Of a stretch of 64,000 bases of DNA, positions 42,489-52,448 are shown in pieces. Under the pieces are notes generated by a model. The model was given only the letters and a program-made list of their open reading frames with translations. It searched no databases and was not told where the DNA came from. The stretch's first letter is position 1. Each line of letters starts with the position of its first letter. A program made the translations under genes and the position numbers. The DNA comes from an uncultured Christensenella sp. (GTDB lineage: Bacteria; Bacillota; Clostridia; Christensenellales; Pumilibacteraceae), in the NCBI GenBank assembly GCA_910585955.1, contig CAJUGC010000001.1, positions 299,778 to 363,777 of the forward strand, given 5' to 3'.

Positions 42489-42523
42489 TTCGATAAGTAA
42501 GATATAACAAGGGTTGGGTAGCC

Positions 42524-44257
42524 ATGAAGAACTATTATAAAATAATGGGACTTAAGTCCGGAGCTACGGAAAACGAAATAAAAAGCGCTTACAGATTGCT
42601 GGCAAAGCGCTTTCATCCCGACGTGAATCCGGGAAATGCGGCGGCGGCGGAAAAATTCGCCGCTCTCGGCGAAGCGTACGAAATCCTGTCGGATCCTTCT
42701 AAGCGTGCCGACTACGACAGACAGATAGCAATGGAAAGGCAACAAGCTCAAGCCGCGCAACAACAAGCCGCGCAGCAACAAGCCGCGCAAGCTGCGGCGC
42801 AACAGGCGGCGGCGCAAGCCGCGGCGGCTCGCGCGGCGTACGGTTACGCGAGACAACAGCAGGCGGCGTACGCCCGGCAGAGCGCGCAAAACGCCGAACA
42901 GATTAACAGGCAGATCTTTCAGCAGCAGCAGATTCAGATCCAGCAGTTGCTTGCAAAAGCGGAAGAGGCGCGGCACGACGGTTTTATCAAAGGGCAAGCC
43001 GCAGGCTACAACGAGGCGCGCTTGAAGTTTGCGCCCGAAATCGAACATCTTAAGTCCGAGCTTGATGCGGCGACGAGCAGAGAAGCCGATTATGCGGCGG
43101 CGGTAGATAGGTATCGAAAGAGATTGGAGGTTGCGGAATCCGAACTTAAGAGTATCAAATCGAGAAAAGAAGAGAGGGAAGCTCAACTCACTGCCAAACT
43201 CGAAAAAGCTCTCGGAGATGCGGATAAGTTGAAAAAAGAGCAGTCGGTCAAGGTCAAAAACGCCGAAAGTGCGCAAAAGAAAATAGATAAGCTCGAAGCT
43301 CAACTTGACGAACTGAAGAGAGAAAACTCGGCTTTTCGTTCGCGCGTAGCCTCACTCGAGAGCGAAAACGGAGAGCTTACGAGCAAACTGTTCAAAAAGG
43401 ATACGGCTCTTACCGACCTAAAACTCGAAAATAACAAACTGAGCGGAGAAAAAGTTTTCTTTGAAAGCGAGTACGCAAAAGCGAAAGCCGAGATCGAGGA
43501 AAAAGAACAGGCGATCGAACTGTTGAATCAGACAGTCGCGCAATGGGAGGATTTTTCCGCGTCGCTCGATACGGCGGAGGCAATGAAGACGCTTAAAAGC
43601 GGCTGGGACAAACAACTGCGCGATCTCAAAAAGAAACTTAAAGAAACCCACTACGGTACGCTCGGAGTGCTTTATATCGCTTCGACCGAGGAAATCAAAG
43701 ACGCGTTTAAGAAGCTTGTCAAGAAGTTTACGAAGAAAGCCGAAACAGACAAGTCGTTCGAGGCAAAGCTTTTTACCGTGAACGAGGCGGCGAAGGTTTT
43801 GACAGACGAAGAGAAGAGAAAAGCGTATAACGCCGAGATCGGCGTAAGCGACGAGGAAATAGCGGAGTTTGCCGAAAGCAAGCGCAAGCATGACGAAGCC
43901 ATGTCTCAGCTCGAACGAGAAGCGGGAGAACAGGAGTTTTGGGCGTATGTCGAAGAGCTTATGTACAATGCGCAAACGGGCGACGCGGAAAGTCAGAACA
44001 CGCTCGGAGAGATGTACTTCGACGGAGAAGAGCTCGACCGAGACCCCGAACAGGCGGTATATTGGTTCAAGGAGGCGGCAAAGTCCAAGCACGCCGAAGC
44101 TTTTTGCAATCTCGGAATATGTTTTCTTACGGGCGACGGAGTGGACGCGGATATAGAAAAAGGCAAGGGATTCGTAAAGCAGGCGGCAAAGCTCGGAAGC
44201 GCCCGCGCAGAGGAGATAGTTAACGCCGATTTTTCCGTCGATTACTTTGAGGATTGA
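42524..44257 (+). CDS. Twin-J-domain protein with coiled coil and Sel1 repeats
   Basis: This 577-residue protein has an unusual layout. Residues 3-67 are a canonical J domain with HPD at 31-33. Residues 72-140 are an Ala/Gln-rich low-complexity stretch. A long charged coiled coil runs over about 145-370. Residues 375-445 form a second J-like domain (YGTLGVLYIASTEEIKDAF...) in which HPD is replaced by TKK. Two Sel1 repeats follow at about 486-560 (QNTLGEMYFDGEEL, CNLGICFLTGDGV). The first J domain could stimulate DnaK. The second J probably only binds a partner. Function unknown. Confidence 0.85.
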   Translation: MKNYYKIMGLKSGATENEIKSAYRLLAKRFHPDVNPGNAAAAEKFAALGEAYEILSDPSKRADYDRQIAMERQQAQAAQQQAAQQQAAQAAAQQAAAQAAAARAAYGYARQQQAAYARQSAQNAEQINRQIFQQQQIQIQQLLAKAEEARHDGFIKGQAAGYNEARLKFAPEIEHLKSELDAATSREADYAAAVDRYRKRLEVAESELKSIKSRKEEREAQLTAKLEKALGDADKLKKEQSVKVKNAESAQKKIDKLEAQLDELKRENSAFRSRVASLESENGELTSKLFKKDTALTDLKLENNKLSGEKVFFESEYAKAKAEIEEKEQAIELLNQTVAQWEDFSASLDTAEAMKTLKSGWDKQLRDLKKKLKETHYGTLGVLYIASTEEIKDAFKKLVKKFTKKAETDKSFEAKLFTVNEAAKVLTDEEKRKAYNAEIGVSDEEIAEFAESKRKHDEAMSQLEREAGEQEFWAYVEELMYNAQTGDAESQNTLGEMYFDGEELDRDPEQAVYWFKEAAKSKHAEAFCNLGICFLTGDGVDADIEKGKGFVKQAAKLGSARAEEIVNADFSVDYFED

Positions 44258-44368
44258 CGGGGAATAAAGCGGTTTTCGATCAAAAAAAAAGGCGATTGAA
44301 ATATCGCGGGCAAAAAAATCATATATCAAGCGAAAGGCAAAGCAAATTCGATTGCGGCGGTAAAACCG

Positions 44369-44397
44369 TTGACTTTATCAAGGTATAAGTCTATAAT
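44369..44397 (+). promoter_or_regulatory. MATE gene promoter
   Basis: TTGACT (44369-44374), 17 bp, TATAAT (44392-44397). Confidence 0.7.
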
Positions 44398-44418
44398 ATT
44401 TTACGAAGGAACGGTGTT

Positions 44419-45837
44419 ATGGAAAGCGCGCACGAAAAAAGGCAGAAAAAACAAGCGGATTTTTGCACTCGTCCGTTATTGAAAAAGATTATTTTATTTA
44501 CGATCCCGCTCATTTTGACGGGTCTTTTACAGCTTCTCTACAATGCCGCCGACATAATAGTCGTCGGTCAGTTCGCAGGTACCGAAGCTCAAGCCGCAGT
44601 CGGCTCGACGGGCGCGCTCATAAATCTCATTGTCAATCTCTTTCTCGGGCTGTCTGTCGGCGCGCTGTCCGTAATGTCGCGTTGTATCGGGGCGAAAAAT
44701 CTCGAAAAGGCTTCGCGCGTCGAGCATACCGCCGTCCTCATAAGCGTCATAGGCGGCGTGGTTCTCGGCATTGTCGGCTTCTTTTTGTCGGGGCTTTTTT
44801 TAAGACTCATGGATACGCCCGACAACGTCTTGCCGCTTTCGATTCTCTATCTCAAGATTTATTTCGTCGGTATGCCGTTCAACCTCTTGTATAACTTCGG
44901 CGCGTCCGTGATGCGCGCTTGCGGCGATACGAAACGTCCGCTCATATTTCTCGCGATAGCGGGCATTGCGAACATAGGATTGAACTTTTTGCTTGTCATA
45001 GGCTTTAATATGAGCGTTGCGGGCGTCGCGATCGGTACGGTCACGGCTCAGGCTATATCTGCGACGCTTGTCGTCGTATGGCTTATGAGAGGAAAAGGCT
45101 ATCCCAAACTTGAAATGAAGAAGCTTCGCGTGCACGGCGCGGAATTGGTGGAAATGACGAAGATAGGACTGCCTGCGGGCGTGCAGGGCACGATTTTTTC
45201 GCTGTCGAACGTCATGATCCAGTCGTCGATAAACGGTTTCGGGGACGTGGTCATGGCCGGAAATACGGCGGCGGCAAGCGTCGAGGGTTTCGTCTATGTG
45301 TCTATGAACGCCGTTTCTCAAGCTTGCCTTACTTTTTCGGGGCAGAACTTCGGCGCGGACAAACACGAAAATATCAATATCGTGCTGTTGCAGTGTTTTT
45401 TGCTTGTTACGGGAGTGGGGCTTGTTTTGGGAGGACTCGCCTATCTCGGCGGCAACGGACTGTGTTTTATTTTCAACCGCGACCCCGCCGTCATAGAGTA
45501 CGGCGTCGAAAGACTGCTCTATACCTGCGTCCCGTATTGTATATGCGGAATAATGGAAGTGCTCGTCGGCTCGCTCCGCGGCATAGGTCATTCGTTTGTT
45601 CCTATGCTTGTTTCTATCGGCGGAGTGTGCGGACTGAGAATAGTTTGGATATATACGCTGTTTGCCTGGGTACCCGAACTTTGGATGCTCTATCTGTCCT
45701 ATCCCGTGAGTTGGGCGATAACCGCGCTCGTGCACTTTATCTGCTATCTGTTCGTGTTTAAAAAGGAAAAGAGGAACATGATAAGGCGGCGGAAGGAACG
45801 GGAAGCGCTTATAAAAGAGAGCGAAGCCGCAACTTAG
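44419..45837 (+). CDS. MATE-family efflux transporter
   Basis: This 472-residue protein has twelve predicted membrane helices in two halves. The start PLLKKIILFTIPLILTGLLQLLYNAADIIVVGQF is typical of the bacterial MATE/DinF-like group. MRACGDTKRPL and LRGIGHSFVPM sit at matching places in the two halves. It likely exports cationic compounds by Na+ or H+ antiport; the substrate is not predictable. It has its own promoter and terminator. Confidence 0.94.
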   Translation: MESAHEKRQKKQADFCTRPLLKKIILFTIPLILTGLLQLLYNAADIIVVGQFAGTEAQAAVGSTGALINLIVNLFLGLSVGALSVMSRCIGAKNLEKASRVEHTAVLISVIGGVVLGIVGFFLSGLFLRLMDTPDNVLPLSILYLKIYFVGMPFNLLYNFGASVMRACGDTKRPLIFLAIAGIANIGLNFLLVIGFNMSVAGVAIGTVTAQAISATLVVVWLMRGKGYPKLEMKKLRVHGAELVEMTKIGLPAGVQGTIFSLSNVMIQSSINGFGDVVMAGNTAAASVEGFVYVSMNAVSQACLTFSGQNFGADKHENINIVLLQCFLLVTGVGLVLGGLAYLGGNGLCFIFNRDPAVIEYGVERLLYTCVPYCICGIMEVLVGSLRGIGHSFVPMLVSIGGVCGLRIVWIYTLFAWVPELWMLYLSYPVSWAITALVHFICYLFVFKKEKRNMIRRRKEREALIKESEAAT

Positions 45838-45850
45838 TAAATATCCGATA

Positions 45851-45893
45851 GAAAAACAGCCGATTTTATCCGATCGAGCTGTTTTTCAGTTTT
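45851..45893 (+). terminator. MATE gene terminator
   Basis: GAAAAACAGC (45851-45860) and GCTGTTTTTC (45878-45887), followed by AGTTTTT. Confidence 0.8.
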
Positions 45894-45913
45894 TGCAATT
45901 TTTTAAAAGGGTA

Positions 45914-45942
45914 TTGACAGGGTTTTATATATGTGATATAAT
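45914..45942 (+). promoter_or_regulatory. Promoter of the first ABC fusion gene
   Basis: TTGACA (45914-45919), 17 bp, TATAAT (45937-45942): perfect consensus. Confidence 0.8.
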
Positions 45943-46047
45943 TAAGTCATATGGGAATAATATAACGCGAATCGCCTATAAGCCGATGCCGGAATAAAAT
46001 ACGGGTAACAAGAAATAGTAAACTTGCGGTAAATAAGGAAAAGTCCC

Positions 46048-48201
46048 ATGCTGCAACTTAAAGACCTAATCAAAATATACAAAACCAAAGAGGGCACAGA
46101 AACCTGCGCCCTCGATAATGTGAACATATCTTTCGAGGCTTCGGGAATGAGCTTTATCCTCGGAAAGAGCGGTTGCGGCAAGACAACACTACTCAATCTT
46201 CTCGGCGGACTCGATGCGCCGACAGAAGGAGAAATCATCTTCGACGGACGCTCGAGCGCGGATTTTAAGCAAGCCGACTACGACGGTTGGAGAAACAAGT
46301 GCGTCGGCTTTGTGTTTCAGGATCTAAATCTTGTTTCGGATTTGACCGTCGGTCAAAACGTCGGGCTTGCGCTCGAGCTTCAGGGAAAGAAAGCGGACAA
46401 AGAGACGGTGGACGCATATCTAAGAGAAGTCGAGCTTGTAGACAGATACGGCGAAACGCTTTATAACAGACAGATAAACGAGCTGTCGGGCGGACAGAAG
46501 CAGAGAGTGACGATTGCGCGCGCTCTCATAAAAAATCCGAAGCTTATTCTTGCGGACGAGCCTACTGGCGCGCTCGACTCCAAAACGGGCAAGCAAATAT
46601 ACGAACTGTTGAAACGGCTTTCCGCGGACAGACTTGTTATAGTGGTTACGCACGACGAAGAGAGCGCAAGGACGTTCGGAGATCGGATAATAGAGATGTC
46701 GGACGGGCAAGTGATTTCGGACGGCAAAGCAAATACAATCGCCGCGAGCGGCGAGGCAAAGCAGCATAAAAGTGGAGGCAGACTTCCCGCAAAGAGAGTC
46801 TTTCTTTTGGGGCTTAAGGGGCTGAAGCACAAGACGGGCAGGCTTGTCGTGACCATGCTTTTGTCCGTCGTCTGTTTTTTCGCATTGGGCTTTTGCCTTA
46901 CGTTTTATACCGTGAATAACGACGCCGTACAGCTGAACACGATGAAAGACAGAGGCTTGTCGCTGTTTCTATTGAAGTCGGGATATAAACCCGACGTTTG
47001 GAACACCGCTCCGATCGCTTTCAGTGATGAGCAACTGAAGATAATCGACGATTTCGGAAAATATCTGAATGTGGGAAGAATCGATTTGCGCTATTCGGGC
47101 ACGAACGAAAGCGAACAGCCGATTGACTATATTTATACTTCCGACTATTATTTCGGTTATAAAGTAAACGCAAACGCAAGAGACGAATATCAATATATGC
47201 TGTTGCAGGAGATTGACACTGCCGTATTCGTGAACGAGAATATAGACATATCAAAGTACGGCTATTTTCCCGACAGCCGTTTTGTCGATCCGTCGCTTTG
47301 TCGGCTTCCTCAAAACGAGAATGAAATAGCCCTTACAGATTTCCACTTTGCGGCGTTTAAGGAGTTCGGCTATCGCAGTCTGTTTTCGGATACCCGCGGC
47401 GAAAAAATCGAAATAAAAGCTCCGGACGACCTAATAGGATTGAGGCTCGGGAAGTACACAATTTGCGGAGTGTATACTTCGGACGTAGATATCGATTATA
47501 TGGAAGCGCACCGCGCCGAATTCAACAGAGCGGAAAGATATTCATTTCTCGAAAGTCTCGGTGCGAGCGTAGGCTGGTATTCGGTTGCCGATTATGCGAT
47601 TGTCTACAAAAGCGCCGCTCAAATGTCGGAGGACAGAAGTCGGGCGGAGTTTTTGATGAGGCTTGACGGAAATGTTTCCGAGATACAAAAGCTCATAAAA
47701 AAACTTTCGACAAAGGCTTACATAGAAGAGGTCGGAGACGTATGCCCGAGACGTGCGTTCGTAAGCAGTCCCATAGTCGCGTTTATGATTGACGAAACCT
47801 TGCTTATGGCAATATGCGGAGTGGCGCTGTTGGCAGTCGGTCCGCTTGCCGTTTTCGGAATGCTGCTGTTTATGACATTCTTGTCCGTAAGCATCGAGCG
47901 GAGAAAGAAAGAGCTCGGCATAATGCGGGCAATAGGGGCGAGCACGCGCGACGTCGTAGGCATATGCCTTGCCGAGAGCTTTATCATAGCGGCGATAGAT
48001 TTCGCGATTTCGGCTGTTGTGCTCGGTTTCGTTTGTCTCGGGCTCAATCTCGCAATGCATGTGACGATGTTTATTCCGGGAGCGCTTCCCATGCTCGGAA
48101 TGTTCGGGCTTTCGCTCCTTACCGCCGCGTTTGCGACGATAATTCCCGTCGTGCGGCTTGCCAAAAAGAAGCCCGTCGAAATTCTTCGCTCGGTCGAATA
48201 A
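46048..48201 (+). CDS. ABC transporter, fused ATPase and FtsX-type permease (1)
   Basis: This 717-residue fusion has an N-terminal ATPase: Walker A at 39-47 (GKSGCGKTT), LSGGQKQR at about 146 and Walker B LILADEPTGALD at about 166. One membrane helix (about 268-290), a large extracytoplasmic domain (about 290-580) and three C-terminal helices follow, as in MacB/FtsX-type mechanotransmission transporters. The outer domain carries PDSRFVDPSLCRLP, shared with the paralogue at 56187. It probably expels peptides or senses envelope stress. It is transcribed alone. Confidence 0.9.
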   Translation: MLQLKDLIKIYKTKEGTETCALDNVNISFEASGMSFILGKSGCGKTTLLNLLGGLDAPTEGEIIFDGRSSADFKQADYDGWRNKCVGFVFQDLNLVSDLTVGQNVGLALELQGKKADKETVDAYLREVELVDRYGETLYNRQINELSGGQKQRVTIARALIKNPKLILADEPTGALDSKTGKQIYELLKRLSADRLVIVVTHDEESARTFGDRIIEMSDGQVISDGKANTIAASGEAKQHKSGGRLPAKRVFLLGLKGLKHKTGRLVVTMLLSVVCFFALGFCLTFYTVNNDAVQLNTMKDRGLSLFLLKSGYKPDVWNTAPIAFSDEQLKIIDDFGKYLNVGRIDLRYSGTNESEQPIDYIYTSDYYFGYKVNANARDEYQYMLLQEIDTAVFVNENIDISKYGYFPDSRFVDPSLCRLPQNENEIALTDFHFAAFKEFGYRSLFSDTRGEKIEIKAPDDLIGLRLGKYTICGVYTSDVDIDYMEAHRAEFNRAERYSFLESLGASVGWYSVADYAIVYKSAAQMSEDRSRAEFLMRLDGNVSEIQKLIKKLSTKAYIEEVGDVCPRRAFVSSPIVAFMIDETLLMAICGVALLAVGPLAVFGMLLFMTFLSVSIERRKKELGIMRAIGASTRDVVGICLAESFIIAAIDFAISAVVLGFVCLGLNLAMHVTMFIPGALPMLGMFGLSLLTAAFATIIPVVRLAKKKPVEILRSVE

Positions 48202-48276
48202 AGAAGTCGATAAAGATTGACAATGTAAGAAGAATTAGCCAATCGATATATAGAAAGAAAATCAACACACCTACGC

Positions 48277-48309
48277 GCCCCGAGACTGAAGACGGTTTCG
48301 GGGCTTTTT
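48277..48309 (+). terminator. Terminator of the first ABC fusion gene
   Basis: GCCCCGA (48277-48283) and TCGGGGC (48298-48304), then TTTTT. Confidence 0.85.
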
Positions 48310-48343
48310 GCTAAGACAAATAGGAATTTCCCCATAAAACACT

Positions 48344-48371
48344 TTGCGAAACGCTTTTATTGTGCTATAAT
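48344..48371 (+). promoter_or_regulatory. Promoter of the HRDC-helicase-nuclease gene
   Basis: TTGCGA (48344-48349), 16 bp, TATAAT (48366-48371). Confidence 0.55.
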
Positions 48372-48422
48372 TTCTATACGGTTTACAGACTTTATTGTGC
48401 GCCGATATAAAGGAGAGACCTT

Positions 48423-51400
48423 ATGGAAGAGAACTTAGCCCAAAGTCTCAACGCAAAGAGAGAGGAACTGCGCCTTATCCCCACGCCGAGCGGAAGAACG
48501 CCGCTCGTATGCACGGACGAAGCGCTCAAAGAGCTCGCAAGACTTCGCCCCAAGAAGAAGTCGGAGCTTTTATATGTGCCGGGGCTTGGCAAGGCGTTCG
48601 TCGAAAAGTACGGCGACGAGTTTATGCAGGTTTTGGACGCGTATCACGCAAAGCGGGCGGGAAATAAGGAAATCATGCGTCCGACCGTGCGGGAAAAGCT
48701 CAAGAATCTCGAGGCGCGGCTCGTCAACATCAACCGCCGAAACCGCCTCTTATATATGCCGAAACTGTCGGCAAAGTATGCGGTTGATCTTGTGGACAAA
48801 GAGGGCGGCGGCGCGCTTTTGGGCTTTAAGGTCGTCGATCTTTTAAAGCGGCAGGACGACAAGGCAAAGCTTAAAATTCTCGACATAAAAGAGGGCGACG
48901 AAAAGGAGAGCAAAAAGCGCTTCGAGGAATTCAGAACGCTCGAGCGCGAAGCCGAACGCGCGCGCAGAGAGAGCGGCGAAGCGACGCTTCACGTCGGCTA
49001 TCCGTTCGTGCAGGGTCGGCTTTCGGGCGAGGACTTTACGGTGCGCGCGCCGCTCGTGCTGTTTCCCGCAAAGATAGAGATTGCGGATGGCTGCGTGTAT
49101 TTGCAGCTCGAGCCGGACAAGGACGTCGTTTACAACAGCGCTCTCATTCTTTCGCACTTCAAGTTTTCGGGCAAGAACGACGTCGTCGAGGACAATATAG
49201 TCGAGGATCTCTCGCGTACTCGCTTTACCGACGAGCTTGTCGAATATTTCGCAAATTACGGCATGGAGATGAGAAAGCCCAAGACGAGCGACGTCAAAAA
49301 ATTCGTTTCGTATACGGCGGCAACCTTTCCGAAGTATAAACGCGGCGAATTCGAGATCTTTGAAAACGCCGTCATAGGTCGATTTTCGCTCTATTCGGGC
49401 GCGCTTCAGCAGGACTTCCGCCGCATAGTTGAAAGCGATTTCATAAACGAAAACCTCGACGAGCTTCTCGGTTCGGACGACGATACGGACATATATTCCG
49501 ACAGCGAGGAGATAGGCGATGCGCCCGACATCATGCCGCCTACGGAACGCGGACTCAATTACATAAACGACCTCAATATCTCGCAGGAAAACGCGATTTA
49601 CAACATAAACAATCTGTCTCGGCTCGTCGTGCAAGGACCGCCGGGGACAGGCAAATCGCAGGTCATAACGGGCATGATCGCGGACTTTGTCAACAAGGGT
49701 AAAAACGTCCTTATGGTCTCGCAGAAGAAAGCTGCGCTCGACGTAATATATTCCCGTCTCGGCAAGCTGTCGCGCTATGCCGTCATGATTGGAGACACGA
49801 AGGACAAGGAGACTTTCTACGACGGGCTGTCGCGGCTGTTCGCAACGGGCAAGCTTCCGCCTTACGACATGAGAAAGTTCGATACGACTTCCGACAGGGT
49901 GGACGAGGGGCTTGCGCGGCTCGACCGCATTGCCGAGAAAATGTATTTCGAGGAGCCTTACGGCGCGCCCATGCAGTACATCTACGGCGACAATCTCGAA
50001 AACAGATTTATCGGGGCAAAAGCGGATAAGCTCGACGCATTCGCATACAACATCTGTCTCGAGCTTTGTAATTTCGATTACGACGAAATACTCGAGATAC
50101 GCGACTATCTCGATAACAACGAGCTGCTTTCGGCGGCAAAGGAGTTTTACGAGCTGTCCGAAAACTTTCCGTGGTTGCCGCTTGTACGCGACGACTTAAA
50201 CTCGATGGACATCACGCACGCCTTAGAGGACGCGGAGCGAGCGGTCGACGAGTACGTCAAGTATAAGAGCAAGGGCTTTTTCGGTCGGCTGTTCGGCGGA
50301 GGCGAGTATAAAAAATCCATCAGGTACGTTACGGGCAAGTATTTTGGAAATTGCGACAAGCGTACTGTCAAATTATTCGAAGAAAGTCCGACCGAGCTTT
50401 ACAACGGGCTTAAGAATTTCGACCGTCACCGCACGCTTCGCCTTTCCGTCAATTCGCTCACGGACAGACAGAAGCTGTACTTCGGCTGTCTGTATAACGT
50501 CTATAAGGAACGAGGCGGTTCGCTTGTCGAACTCAACCGAGAACTTAAAGACTACATAGCTTATCGTGCGATCGCCGAATTTGAAAACGCAAACAGGGAT
50601 ATTCTCGCGCAAATAGACACGTTCGACATAACCGTGCGCGACATATTCAATCTTTTGCGCGTCAAGCGGACGGAGAGCGCAAACCGAATGAAAATAACGC
50701 TTATAAACGAATTTGCCGACTACATCGACGCCGGCAAGCACAAGAGCGATATGCTAAAAGTGGTAGAAAGCAAGCGCAAGCAGAGTATTCGCCGCTTTGT
50801 GGATAAATATAAGTTCTGGCTGTTCAAAGGCGTAAAGGTTTGGCTTATGACTCCCGAAGCCGTTTCGGAAGTGTTGCCTCTCGAGGACGGGCTGTTCGAT
50901 CTCGTCATATTCGACGAGGCTTCGCAGATATATATCGAGCGCGGCGTGCCGGCGATTGCAAGAGCGAAAAAAGTCGTTATCGCGGGAGATCACAAACAGC
51001 TGCGTCCGTCCTCGCTCGGCGACGGAAGAATAGAGGCAGACGAGGACGCGGACGACGACGAGAACGTCGTAGACGAGGAGAGCCTTCTCGACCTCGCGCG
51101 TTTCCGTTTCCCCGAAGTATTGCTCGATTATCACTATCGCTCGAAGTACGAGGAGCTTATCTCCTTTTCCAATTACGCATTCTATAAAGGAAGGCTCAAC
51201 GTCTCGCCGAATACGGAGACGCCCGCAGAACCCCCGATTTCCGTCAAGAAAGTCAAGAACGGACTGTGGGAGGATAGGCGAAATCTTGCGGAGGCAAAAG
51301 AGGTCGTCAAAATCGTTTCCGCCTATCTTGCCGACGAAAACCGCACCGACACTTTGGGCGTCATAACCTTCAACTCGAGCCAGCGCGACCTCGTGCAGGA

Positions 51401-52181
51401 TCTCTTAGATAAAGAATGTTCTAAAAATTCCGCGTTTGCAACCGCATATTTGAAGGAAGTCAACCGCAACGAAAAAGGCGAGGACATCGGGCTTTTCGTC
51501 AAGAACATCGAAAACGTGCAGGGCGACGAGCGCGACGTGATTATTTTCTCTGTGGCTTACGCGAAAAACGAAAGCGGCAAGGTCGTGAGAAACTACGGCT
51601 GGCTCAACCGCAGCGGAGGCGAAAACCGTCTCAATGTAGCCGTTTCCCGCGCTAAAAAGAAGATACATATTGTTACGTCCATAACGCCCGACGAACTTAA
51701 AGTGGACGATCTCAAAAACGACGGACCGCGCATTTTCCGCAAGTATCTCGAATACGCATATGCGGTTTCGGGCGGCAACGACGACGCGGCAAAGAGCGTG
51801 CTTACTTCTCTTTCGAGCGCTCCGCCCAAAGTTACTCTTCGTCCGGATAATCTTGCCGTCGCCGTGTGGACGGAACTCGTCAAAGCGGGACTTAACGTCG
51901 AGCGCGACGTCGGCATGGGAAGCTATAAGATAGACCTTGCGCTTAAAGACGCTGACGGGCGATATATTCTCGGTATAGAGTGCGATTCCAATCTATATTC
52001 GCGGCTACCGTCGGCGCGTGAGCGCGACATTCACCGCGCTCGCTATCTCGAATGCCGAGGTTGGAAGCTCTATCGCGTTTGGTCGGAAAAATGGTGGCAT
52101 GACCCTAAAGCTCAAGTCGAAAAGATAAAAGCCGCTTTTCGCGAGCGCATAGACGAACTCGACAAAGAGAAAAGAAATTAA
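48423..52181 (+). CDS. HRDC / DUF4011-like / SF1 helicase / nuclease protein
   Basis: This 1252-residue protein has several domains. Residues about 30-78 form an HRDC domain (LARLRPKKKSELLYVPGLGKAF). Residues about 85-370 resemble DUF4011 (NINRRNRLLYMPK...). An SF1 (UPF1/AAA_11-12) helicase has Walker A GPPGTGKSQ near 404 and DEAS near 831; the later motif NVQGDERDVII and the region LNVAVSRAKKK are visible. A C-terminal restriction-endonuclease-like (Vsr/DUF3320-type) domain runs about 1150-1230 (GIECDSNLY..., LYRVWSEKWW). Proteins of this plan have been linked to anti-phage defence (from memory). It is a solo gene with its own promoter; no methylase is present. Confidence 0.85.
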   Translation: MEENLAQSLNAKREELRLIPTPSGRTPLVCTDEALKELARLRPKKKSELLYVPGLGKAFVEKYGDEFMQVLDAYHAKRAGNKEIMRPTVREKLKNLEARLVNINRRNRLLYMPKLSAKYAVDLVDKEGGGALLGFKVVDLLKRQDDKAKLKILDIKEGDEKESKKRFEEFRTLEREAERARRESGEATLHVGYPFVQGRLSGEDFTVRAPLVLFPAKIEIADGCVYLQLEPDKDVVYNSALILSHFKFSGKNDVVEDNIVEDLSRTRFTDELVEYFANYGMEMRKPKTSDVKKFVSYTAATFPKYKRGEFEIFENAVIGRFSLYSGALQQDFRRIVESDFINENLDELLGSDDDTDIYSDSEEIGDAPDIMPPTERGLNYINDLNISQENAIYNINNLSRLVVQGPPGTGKSQVITGMIADFVNKGKNVLMVSQKKAALDVIYSRLGKLSRYAVMIGDTKDKETFYDGLSRLFATGKLPPYDMRKFDTTSDRVDEGLARLDRIAEKMYFEEPYGAPMQYIYGDNLENRFIGAKADKLDAFAYNICLELCNFDYDEILEIRDYLDNNELLSAAKEFYELSENFPWLPLVRDDLNSMDITHALEDAERAVDEYVKYKSKGFFGRLFGGGEYKKSIRYVTGKYFGNCDKRTVKLFEESPTELYNGLKNFDRHRTLRLSVNSLTDRQKLYFGCLYNVYKERGGSLVELNRELKDYIAYRAIAEFENANRDILAQIDTFDITVRDIFNLLRVKRTESANRMKITLINEFADYIDAGKHKSDMLKVVESKRKQSIRRFVDKYKFWLFKGVKVWLMTPEAVSEVLPLEDGLFDLVIFDEASQIYIERGVPAIARAKKVVIAGDHKQLRPSSLGDGRIEADEDADDDENVVDEESLLDLARFRFPEVLLDYHYRSKYEELISFSNYAFYKGRLNVSPNTETPAEPPISVKKVKNGLWEDRRNLAEAKEVVKIVSAYLADENRTDTLGVITFNSSQRDLVQDLLDKECSKNSAFATAYLKEVNRNEKGEDIGLFVKNIENVQGDERDVIIFSVAYAKNESGKVVRNYGWLNRSGGENRLNVAVSRAKKKIHIVTSITPDELKVDDLKNDGPRIFRKYLEYAYAVSGGNDDAAKSVLTSLSSAPPKVTLRPDNLAVAVWTELVKAGLNVERDVGMGSYKIDLALKDADGRYILGIECDSNLYSRLPSARERDIHRARYLECRGWKLYRVWSEKWWHDPKAQVEKIKAAFRERIDELDKEKRN

Positions 52182-52193
52182 AAGGAAACCTTA

Positions 52194-52300
52194 CTTTCTT
52201 TTCGAGAAAAGAAAGCGCGCAAATAAAAGCAGAGCAACATAAATAAAGTAATCGATACAAAACGCGTCCGCATATTTTTTCGGGCGCGTTGTATTGTTTT
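52194..52300 (+). terminator. Possible terminators after the helicase gene
   Basis: Two hairpins occur: CTTTCTTTTC/GAAAAGAAAG (52194-52215, perfect but no T tail) and AACGCG/CGCGTT (52261-52290), followed by GTATTGTTTT. One of them probably ends the transcript. Confidence 0.45.
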
Positions 52301-52370
52301 GCATTGCCAAGTTTGAAAAACGGCATGCTTGTTTCCTGTCGCCGAAAAACAAGGGACTTCCTTTTTGCAT

Positions 52371-52399
52371 TTGACAAAAAATCAAGAATATAGTATTAT
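52371..52399 (+). promoter_or_regulatory. Promoter of the SDR-EFR1 pair
   Basis: TTGACA (52371-52376), 17 bp, TATTAT (52394-52399). Confidence 0.7.
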
Positions 52400-52448
52400 A
52401 TAGGCGGCTTTTGTAGGAAAAGTCAAATCAAAGAACAAGGTAACATAT

